Source: Bodonicaedibacter sp963693005 (GTDB lineage Bacteria; Pseudomonadota; Alphaproteobacteria; UBA6184). From it: a stretch of 14,080 bases of DNA. Below the pieces are notes generated by a model. It saw nothing but the letters and a program-made list of their open reading frames with translations, had not been told where the DNA came from and did no database searches. The number at the start of each line of letters is the position of its first letter. Position 1 is the first letter of the stretch. Made by a program: the position numbers and the translations under genes. Location: positions 1 through 14,080 of the forward strand of contig OY843727.1 in assembly GCA_963693005.1 (NCBI GenBank), written 5' to 3'. Positions 8,347 through 14,080 of this stretch are shown here, in pieces.

Positions 8347-8670
8347 TTGGGGTTTCTGGGCACAGCCGTCAATCGAACCACACTCGTTTCAAACGCGGTG
8401 TGTCGCAAAACGCGGTGGGAACATCAAAGGGCGAGCAAGCTCGTGGTGGAGGGCCACGCGCAGGAGGGAACTCACGCAACGGACCGCGGTCGAGCAGAAG
8501 GATGACGAAGCGGTAAACGTAGAGTCAGTCGGTCAGTCAGTCAGTCAGTGGTTCACCTGATGAAATGGAGTTGTTGGAACAGAAAAGCGATGTTGACGAT
8601 CGAGCACTAGTGCGATTTTACGCCGAGGAAGAGATAAAACAAGAGGAGAGGAAAAACAAGATGAAACCAC
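8347..8670 (-). other. Spacer between hydrolase U5 and LRAT-like remnant of U4
   Basis: Full 324 bp; GTCA tract at 8524-8549. No gene. Confidence 0.65.
8625..8660 (-). promoter_or_regulatory. Pyrimidine-rich tract after hydrolase stop (RNA-processing signal candidate)
   Basis: On the minus strand 36 nt with very few purines (pattern CTTGTTTTTCCTCTCCTCTT, then more) start about 10 nt after the hydrolase TGA. In kinetoplastids such tracts direct trans-splicing of the next gene and polyadenylation of the preceding one, and the position fits that role. The same tract occurs in all six units. The role is inferred. Confidence 0.45.
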
Positions 8671-9516
8671 TCAGTTGCGGGTTTCGGTATTGTTCAGAAA
8701 GTCGCCCACAGCGACGTAGAGCCCAGACCACTGCTTTACGTCGTGCCCGTACTGCGTCGCTTCGACGAAATTGGTGACTCGGCCGTCTGCGTGGCCGCGC
8801 TGGGCCGTGGCGACAGCCGCGAGCGCCACCCCGTGCGAGAAGGGCACAACGCGGTCCAGGGTGCCGTGGATGACGAGCAGCGGGCACCGCACCCGCGCCA
8901 CTTTTGCTTCGTTGTCGAACATGTCGAGGGTGCCCACGCTGCGCCCGAGCATCACCGACGCGCAGCTGCGGAATGGCGACAGCAGCACCAGCGCCGAGAC
9001 GTCCGGCGCCACGGTCGCAGCGAGGTCCACCGCGGGGCCGGAGCCGAGGGACCACCCAACCAGCACTACGTCGGCGGGCGCGAACTTGAGCGTCCCGGTC
9101 ACGTGGTCGTACGCTGCCCTCGCCGCGGCGAGGACGGACGCCTCGGTGGGCGCCCCGCCTGAAGCCCCGTAGCCTGGGTAGTCCAAGGCAAACACGGAGC
9201 ACTGGAGCTCGCGATGCACCTCCTGCAGGAACGGCAGGCAGCTCCGAAGCGTCTCGGCGTTGCCGTGGTGGAACAGCACCACGCGGCGGCTTGCCGCGTG
9301 GGGGAGGAAAACCGTCGAGAGCCGAATCCGCGGGGCTGGGCCCGCACTACACGGCGCGGGCGTACCCCACCCCCATGGGCCCGAGGGGACCGTCATGGAT
9401 GACCACGACGCCGGCGGCGGATCGTCTGCCATGTCGATGAAGTTGTGTCCGGGGATTGCGGCCATCACCGACGCATCGTACGTCTGCCGCTTCATGAACA
9501 CGGCGTAGTTCAGCAT
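8671..9516 (-). CDS. ABHD17-type alpha/beta hydrolase (serine hydrolase), U5 copy
   Basis: This is a 281-residue protein of the ABHD17/Bem46-like branch of alpha/beta hydrolases, which includes protein S-depalmitoylases and proteins annotated as S9-type serine peptidases. Visible motifs in order: a PPPASW segment (33-38), LFHHGN oxyanion loop (81-86), DYPGYGASGG (112-121), nucleophile elbow GWSLGS with Ser156, LLSPFRS (178-184), VIHGTLD with Asp221, PFSHG (225-229) and YGHD with His258. The triad is complete. The start MLNYAVF is the only ATG giving a family-like length. The frame is open 116 codons further back, but that part is spacer and overlaps gene A. No N-terminal Cys cluster, as used for membrane anchoring in animal ABHD17, is seen within the chosen start. 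It is the last gene of the unit. The substrate is not determinable from sequence. Confidence 0.85.
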   Translation of the reverse strand: MLNYAVFMKRQTYDASVMAAIPGHNFIDMADDPPPASWSSMTVPSGPWGWGTPAPCSAGPAPRIRLSTVFLPHAASRRVVLFHHGNAETLRSCLPFLQEVHRELQCSVFALDYPGYGASGGAPTEASVLAAARAAYDHVTGTLKFAPADVVLVGWSLGSGPAVDLAATVAPDVSALVLLSPFRSCASVMLGRSVGTLDMFDNEAKVARVRCPLLVIHGTLDRVVPFSHGVALAAVATAQRGHADGRVTNFVEATQYGHDVKQWSGLYVAVGDFLNNTETRN

Positions 9517-9829
9517 ACCGCACGGGTCGCTGTGTCTTCGCAAACGCAACGCCACGGTTATGAGCACACGGGAACCCACTGCACTGATTCGCACGTGTGC
9601 CGGTTGATTCTTCCGCGTGACTCTTCGAACAAGGAAGGGGGATCGTGAGGACGACGCAAGGAAGGGCAAGACACGGAAACCGGAACAGCACGGGCGATGG
9701 GAACGCACGAACGTAGCGCCCCAAAAGGGGAAGGGGGGAAGGGACAAACAAACTAACACGCAAGCGCCATCACGCGACGGCAACAGCGACGGAAACAGCA
9801 CGGAGAAACGAAGTGAGTTGGAGGGAGCG
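9517..9829 (-). other. Spacer between LRAT-like A and hydrolase, U5
   Basis: Full 313 bp; pyrimidine tract (minus strand) at 9723-9752. No TATA-like or other promoter motif that I could recognise. Confidence 0.6.
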
Positions 9830-10321
9830 CTAAGGCTGGCGCTGGTTCTCCACCGCGGCCACAACCGCCCGCGACCAGTGCCAGCAGTTGAACCAAAGAC
9901 AGTGGTACGTTCCGCGGCGAGAGACCGTCGCGCACGCGTCGAAGAGGGCGTGCTCCGTGGCGGTGCAAACGCGCTTGCTGTCCACGGACCACCCGGCCTG
10001 CCTGAACACGTCCGCGGACACCGCCATGCCCACGGTGGCCCCCTCGGCCGACCACTCGAACACGATGTAGTCGCCGGGCTGCGCGGCGTGCCGGGGGTTC
10101 TTGGCGAGGCGGTCCTTGAATGCTTGCGGGAGATCCTTCTCGTTGGGCGGGAGGCGGATCGCCACTGCGGGATGATAGACCGCGGTCCACGGGTAGCGGT
10201 AGATGTAGAACACTGTGAACCTCTCCGTGTCGTCGAGGTCCGCGCCGAACAAGTCCTTCAGCTTCTGCGGGTAGTCGGACAGCGCCACTGACGCGTAATC
10301 GGCGCTCGGGGAGGATGACAT
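9830..10321 (-). CDS. LRAT/NlpC-P60-like protein A, U5 copy
   Basis: The product is 163 residues, identical to the U1 copy, with His50 and Cys146. The CAG acceptor at 10335-10337 leaves a 13-nt leader before the ATG. If it is used as a splice site, the upstream in-frame ATG at 10411 would be removed, which supports the shorter start. Confidence 0.76.
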   Translation of the reverse strand: MSSSPSADYASVALSDYPQKLKDLFGADLDDTERFTVFYIYRYPWTAVYHPAVAIRLPPNEKDLPQAFKDRLAKNPRHAAQPGDYIVFEWSAEGATVGMAVSADVFRQAGWSVDSKRVCTATEHALFDACATVSRRGTYHCLWFNCWHWSRAVVAAVENQRQP

Positions 10322-10710
10322 TGGGTCGGGGCTTCTGGGGCACAGCGACAAGACAAACAACAAGTCATTCGAAGAAACTCCTGTCCACTGCGGGGCGGGG
10401 TGTCGCAGCACGGTGCAACATCAAAGGGGCGAGCCGACAGACAGCAGGCTCATCGTGTGGGGGCGGCCAGGCGCACGAGGTGGAAATGATGGGCGGGATC
10501 AAAAAAAAAGAAGAAGGGTTTCGGTGCCGGCGCCCTTGAGGCGGAAGGAACCGTCGCGGCCGTGGCACCGGGCGCATTCTGGAACAGCGAAGGAATAACT
10601 ATTGCGGCAGCTTTGCTGTCCGGGAAGCAAAGAAAAAGGACCTCAACCGCGCGAAGGGAGGAAAACACGAAAAAGCGGCTCAAAATAACGGCGACGAACA
10701 GAGCCGACAC
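10322..10710 (-). other. Spacer between LRAT-like B and A, U5
   Basis: Full 389 bp. Pyrimidine tract at 10501-10518 (minus strand) and a T-rich stretch (TTGTTGTTTGTCTTGTCGCTG) leading to the CAG at 10335-10337 before the A start. Confidence 0.6.
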
Positions 10711-11214
10711 CTACAGCACGTGCTTATCCAACTGCCGGTTCTCCACCTCGGCTGCGGCCGCTTGTGTCCAGTCTTGGCAGTTGAACCAGAGAAAGCTGTA
10801 GTGACGACCCTGCGATACCGCCACGCATGCGTCGAACATTGTCCGTTCTGTCGCGCTGCAAACGCGCTTGCTGTCCACGGACCACCCGGCCTGCCTGAAC
10901 ACGTCCGCGGACAGCGCCATGCCCACGGTGGCCCCTTCGGCCGACCACTCGAACACGATGTAGTCGCCGGGCTGCGCGGCGCGCTGAGAATTCTTGGCGA
11001 GGCGGTCCTTGAATGCTTGCGGGAGATCCTTCTCGTTGGGCGGGAGACGGATCGCCACCGCGGGATGGCTGAGGAGCGTCCAAACGGTGCGGGAGATGCG
11101 GAACACCGTGAGCATCGCCGCGTCGTCGAGGTGCGCGCCGAACAACTGCTTCAGCTTCTTCGGGTAGTCGGACAGCGCCACTGACGCGTAATCGGCGCTC
11201 GGGGAGGATGACAT
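10711..11214 (-). CDS. LRAT/NlpC-P60-like protein B, U5 copy
   Basis: The product is 167 residues, identical to the U1 copy, with SHPAVAI (His50) and WFNCQDW (Cys146). A CAG at 11224-11226 lies 9 nt upstream of the ATG, in the same setting as in gene A, so the leader was duplicated with the gene. Confidence 0.76.
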   Translation of the reverse strand: MSSSPSADYASVALSDYPKKLKQLFGAHLDDAAMLTVFRISRTVWTLLSHPAVAIRLPPNEKDLPQAFKDRLAKNSQRAAQPGDYIVFEWSAEGATVGMALSADVFRQAGWSVDSKRVCSATERTMFDACVAVSQGRHYSFLWFNCQDWTQAAAAEVENRQLDKHVL

Positions 11215-11538
11215 TTGGGGTTTCTGGGCACAGCCGTCAATCGAACCACACTCGTTTCAAACGCGGTGTGTCGCAAAACGCGGTGGGAACATCAAAGGGC
11301 GAGCAAGCTCGTGGTGGAGGGCCACGCGCAGGAGGGAACTCACGCAACGGACCGCGGTCGAGCAGAAGGATGACGAAGCGGTAAACGTAGAGTCAGTCGG
11401 TCAGTCAGTCAGTCAGTGGTTCACCTGATGAAATGGAGTTGTTGGAACAGAAAAGCGATGTTGACGATCGAGCACTAGTGCGATTTTACGCCGAGGAAGA
11501 GATAAAACAAGAGGAGAGGAAAAACAAGATGAAACCAC
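11215..11538 (-). other. Spacer between hydrolase U6 and LRAT-like B of U5
   Basis: Full 324 bp; GTCA tract at 11392-11417. No gene. Confidence 0.65.
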
Positions 11539-12384
11539 TCAGTTGCGGGTTTCGGTATTGTTCAGAAAGTCGCCCACAGCGACGTAGAGCCCAGACCACT
11601 GCTTTACGTCGTGCCCGTACTGCGTCGCTTCGACGAAATTGGTGACTCGGCCGTCTGCGTGGCCGCGCTGGGCCGTGGCGACAGCCGCGAGCGCCACCCC
11701 GTGCGAGAAGGGCACAACGCGGTCCAGGGTGCCGTGGATGACGAGCAGCGGGCACCGCACCCGCGCCACTTTTGCTTCGTTGTCGAACATGTCGAGGGTG
11801 CCCACGCTGCGCCCGAGCATCACCGACGCGCAGCTGCGGAATGGCGACAGCAGCACCAGCGCCGAGACGTCCGGCGCCACGGTCGCAGCGAGGTCCACCG
11901 CGGGGCCGGAGCCGAGGGACCACCCAACCAGCACTACGTCGGCGGGCGCGAACTTGAGCGTCCCGGTCACGTGGTCGTACGCTGCCCTCGCCGCGGCGAG
12001 GACGGACGCCTCGGTGGGCGCCCCGCCTGAAGCCCCGTAGCCTGGGTAGTCCAAGGCAAACACGGAGCACTGGAGCTCGCGATGCACCTCCTGCAGGAAC
12101 GGCAGGCAGCTCCGAAGCGTCTCGGCGTTGCCGTGGTGGAACAGCACCACGCGGCGGCTTGCCGCGTGGGGGAGGAAAACCGTCGAGAGCCGAATCCGCG
12201 GGGCTGGGCCCGCACTACACGGCGCGGGCGTACCCCACCCCCATGGGCCCGAGGGGACCGTCATGGATGACCACGACGCCGGCGGCGGATCGTCTGCCAT
12301 GTCGATGAAGTTGTGTCCGGGGATTGCGGCCATCACCGACGCATCGTACGTCTGCCGCTTCATGAACACGGCGTAGTTCAGCAT
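11539..12384 (-). CDS. ABHD17-type alpha/beta hydrolase, U6 copy
   Basis: The second intact copy; its translation is identical to the U5 copy (281 residues, Ser156, Asp221, His258). Together with U5 it is the only source of full-length hydrolase in this window. Confidence 0.85.
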   Translation of the reverse strand: MLNYAVFMKRQTYDASVMAAIPGHNFIDMADDPPPASWSSMTVPSGPWGWGTPAPCSAGPAPRIRLSTVFLPHAASRRVVLFHHGNAETLRSCLPFLQEVHRELQCSVFALDYPGYGASGGAPTEASVLAAARAAYDHVTGTLKFAPADVVLVGWSLGSGPAVDLAATVAPDVSALVLLSPFRSCASVMLGRSVGTLDMFDNEAKVARVRCPLLVIHGTLDRVVPFSHGVALAAVATAQRGHADGRVTNFVEATQYGHDVKQWSGLYVAVGDFLNNTETRN

Positions 12385-12697
12385 ACCGCACGGGTCGCTG
12401 TGTCTTCGCAAACGCAACGCCACGGTTATGAGCACACGGGAACCCACTGCACTGATTCGCACGTGTGCCGGTTGATTCTTCCGCGTGACTCTTCGAACAA
12501 GGAAGGGGGATCGTGAGGACGACGCAAGGAAGGGCAAGACACGGAAACCGGAACAGCACGGGCGATGGGAACGCACGAACGTAGCGCCCCAAAAGGGGAA
12601 GGGGGGAAGGGACAAACAAACTAACACGCAAGCGCCATCACGCGACGGCAACAGCGACGGAAACAGCACGGAGAAACGAAGTGAGTTGGAGGGAGCG
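12385..12697 (-). other. Spacer between LRAT-like A and hydrolase, U6
   Basis: Full 313 bp, no difference from U5 noticed. Confidence 0.6.
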
Positions 12698-13189
12698 CTA
12701 AGGCTGGCGCTGGTTCTCCACCGCGGCCACAACCGCCCGCGACCAGTGCCAGCAGTTGAACCAAAGACAGTGGTACGTTCCGCGGCGAGAGACCGTCGCG
12801 CACGCGTCGAAGAGGGCGTGCTCCGTGGCGGTGCAAACGCGCTTGCTGTCCACGGACCACCCGGCCTGCCTGAACACGTCCGCGGACACCGCCATGCCCA
12901 CGGTGGCCCCCTCGGCCGACCACTCGAACACGATGTAGTCGCCGGGCTGCGCGGCGTGCCGGGGGTTCTTGGCGAGGCGGTCCTTGAATGCTTGCGGGAG
13001 ATCCTTCTCGTTGGGCGGGAGGCGGATCGCCACTGCGGGATGATAGACCGCGGTCCACGGGTAGCGGTAGATGTAGAACACTGTGAACCTCTCCGTGTCG
13101 TCGAGGTCCGCGCCGAACAAGTCCTTCAGCTTCTGCGGGTAGTCGGACAGCGCCACTGACGCGTAATCGGCGCTCGGGGAGGATGACAT
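12698..13189 (-). CDS. LRAT/NlpC-P60-like protein A, U6 copy
   Basis: The product is identical to the other A copies (163 residues, His50, Cys146). Its own sequence shows none of the substitutions found further right in U6. Confidence 0.75.
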   Translation of the reverse strand: MSSSPSADYASVALSDYPQKLKDLFGADLDDTERFTVFYIYRYPWTAVYHPAVAIRLPPNEKDLPQAFKDRLAKNPRHAAQPGDYIVFEWSAEGATVGMAVSADVFRQAGWSVDSKRVCTATEHALFDACATVSRRGTYHCLWFNCWHWSRAVVAAVENQRQP

Positions 13190-13578
13190 TGGGTCGGGGC
13201 TTCTGGGGCACAGCGACAAGACAAACAACAAGTCATTCGAAGAAACTCCTGTCCACTGCGGGGCGGGGTGTCGCAGCACGGTGCAACATCAAAGGGGCGA
13301 GCCGACAGACAGCAGGCTCATCGTGTGGGGGCGGCCAGGCGCACGAGGTGGAAATGATGGGCGGAATCAAAAAAAAAGAAGAAAGGTTTCGGTGCCGGCG
13401 CCCTTGAGGCGGAAGGAACCGTCGCGGCCGTGGCACCGGGCGCATTCTGGAACAGCGAAGGAATAACTATTGCGGCAGCTTTGCTGTCCGGGAAGCAAAG
13501 AAAAAGGACCTCAACCGCGCGAAGGGAGGAAAACACGAAAAAGCGGCTCAAAATAACGGCGACGAACAGAGCCGACAC
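13190..13578 (-). other. Spacer between LRAT-like B and A, U6
   Basis: Full 389 bp. The first U6-specific substitutions occur here, g to a at 13365 and at 13384, flanking the A-run. Confidence 0.65.
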
Positions 13579-14080
13579 CTACAGCACGTGCTTATCCAAC
13601 TGCCGGTTCTCCACCTCGGCTGCGGCCGCTTGTGTCCAGTCTTAGCAGTTGAACCAGAGAAAGCTGTAGTGACGACCCTGCGATACCGCCACGCATGCGT
13701 CGAACATTGTCCGTTCTGTCGCGCTGCAAACGCGCTTGCTGTCCACGGACCACCCGGCCTGCCTGAACACGTCCGCGGACAGCGCCATGCCCACGGTGGC
13801 CCCCTCGGGCGACCACTCGAACACGATGTAGTCGCCGGGCTGCGCGGCGTGCCCAGAGTTCTTGGCGAGGCGGTCCTTGAATGCTTGCGGGAGATCCTTC
13901 TCGTTGGGCGGGAGACGGATCGCCACCGCGGGACGGCTGAGGAGCGTCCAAACGGTGCGGGAGATGCGGAACACCGTGAGCATCGCCGTGTCGTCGAGGT
14001 GCGCGCCGAACAAGTTCTTCAGCTTCTGCGGGTAGTCGGACAGCGCCACTGACGCGTAATCGGCGCTCGGGGAGGATGAC
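13579..14080 (-). pseudogene. LRAT-like B, U6 copy, both catalytic elements lost (5' end cut)
   Basis: The window ends inside the start codon, so all but two bases of the gene are present. Two substitutions hit the predicted active site. At 13933-13935 the codon for His50 reads CGT (Arg), and at 13642-13644 CAA of the NCQDW motif is TAA, ending translation directly after Cys146 and removing 21 residues. Other changes include Gln19, Asn23, Thr32, Gly77, His78 and Pro92. Several bases match paralogue A (ccccctcgg, gcggcgtgcc, cttctgcggg), so the copy is a mosaic of B with A-like tracts. There are no indels, unlike U2 and U4, so this looks like true divergence rather than assembly error. Confidence 0.82.

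Larger units (their letters stand above)
6949..8367 (-). repeat. Repeat unit U4 (short, 1419 bp)
   Basis: U4 lacks 515 bp of the hydrolase 5' part (junction 7606/7608, with one extra a) and the 893 bp between the A and B starts. Eleven further small changes sum to -42 bp, including a 27-bp loss near 8262 and a 16-bp insertion near 8220. The sum 2868 - 514 - 893 - 42 equals 1419. It shares the 893-bp loss with U2 but has different hydrolase breakpoints. Confidence 0.92.
8368..11235 (-). repeat. Repeat unit U5 (complete reference unit, 2868 bp)
   Basis: This is the only unit in the window that is complete and has all three genes open. Minus-strand order is B (10711-11214), A (9830-10321), hydrolase (8671-9516), with spacers of 389 and 313 bp, then 324 bp to the next unit's first gene. 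Confidence 0.96.
1..14080 (-). repeat. Tandem array of a 2868-bp three-gene unit
   Basis: The anchor gtcaatcgaaccacactcg recurs at 1, 2837, 4091, 6949, 8368 and 11236, giving periods of 2836, 1254, 2858, 1419 and 2868 bp. The last unit is cut after 2845 bp, exactly where U5 has the same bases. Each unit carries, in minus-strand order, LRAT-like B, LRAT-like A and an ABHD17-type hydrolase; short units lack one LRAT-like gene and half the hydrolase. The array fills the window, so its left boundary is not seen. Rising divergence at the right end hints that the boundary is near there. Confidence 0.97.
11236..14080 (-). repeat. Repeat unit U6 (long, cut by the window edge)
   Basis: U6 has the same length as U5 over all 2845 bp present. 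I saw no difference from U5 until 13365. From there to the end about 14 substitutions appear and no indels, concentrated in the B gene. Confidence 0.94.

Noticed and set aside
9517..9864. 116-codon in-frame extension upstream of the hydrolase ATG (397 codons in all)
   Set aside because: It overlaps the 3' end of gene A and reads Ser/Leu/Phe/Pro-rich sequence expected from translating pyrimidine-rich spacer; family length fits the 281-residue start.
10322..10411. 30-residue N-terminal extension of gene A (MLRHPAPQW)
   Set aside because: Paralogue B has no equivalent, and a CAG acceptor lies between this ATG and the conserved MSSSPS start.
13642..13644. TAA as a reassigned Gln codon rather than a stop in U6 gene B
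   Set aside because: The intact genes here end in TAG or TGA, so TAA is not tested as a stop, but the same copy also lost His50, which makes simple decay the better explanation. A single codon is too little to claim recoding.
1..14080. CRISPR array, insertion sequence, integron or phage module
   Set aside because: The repeats are kilobase gene-bearing units without short spaced repeats. No transposase, integrase, terminal inverted repeats or target-site duplications were seen.
1..14080. tRNA, rRNA or spliced-leader RNA genes in the spacers
   Set aside because: I found no cloverleaf-like or conserved rRNA sequence in any spacer and no recognisable spliced-leader exon.

Overview
The window is a head-to-tail tandem array from a GC-rich genome, most likely a unicellular eukaryote. 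Every convincing gene lies on the minus strand. I infer a eukaryote, possibly a kinetoplastid or other euglenozoan, because the genes show no introns, have no Shine-Dalgarno sequences, and are separated by short pyrimidine-rich spacers (about 310-390 bp) with AG acceptors just before start codons. The hydrolase is also of the eukaryote-type ABHD17 family. No spliced-leader gene or other lineage marker is present, so the assignment is tentative.

A full repeat unit is 2868 bp and carries three genes. In transcription order (right to left) these are LRAT-like paralogue B (167 aa), LRAT-like paralogue A (163 aa) and an ABHD17-type alpha/beta hydrolase (281 aa). A and B are small papain-like-fold proteins with a His50...Asn-Cys146 signature. 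The hydrolase has a complete Ser156/Asp221/His258 triad. Both families are known for acyl-ester or thioester chemistry, so a lipid or acyl-modification cassette is a reasonable but unproven reading.

Six units are seen, in the order long, short, long, short, long, long: U1 1-2836, U2 2837-4090, U3 4091-6948, U4 6949-8367, U5 8368-11235, U6 11236-14080 (cut by the window edge). Every unit length can be reconciled exactly with 2868 bp by counted insertions and deletions. U5 is the only complete unit with all three genes intact. U1 has a 32-bp deletion that breaks its hydrolase. U3 has a cluster of small indels in its hydrolase. U2 and U4 are short units holding a hydrolase fragment plus one damaged A/B hybrid LRAT-like gene. 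U6 has an intact hydrolase and A, but its B copy has lost both predicted catalytic elements (His50 to Arg, and a stop directly after Cys146).

In total, two hydrolase copies (U5, U6), four A copies (U1, U3, U5, U6) and three B copies (U1, U3, U5) look intact. The long units are almost identical in sequence, which indicates very recent duplication or homogenisation. Indels cluster in U2, the left part of U3, and U4, with very few substitutions, so an assembly or consensus artefact in those parts is a serious alternative to real gene decay.
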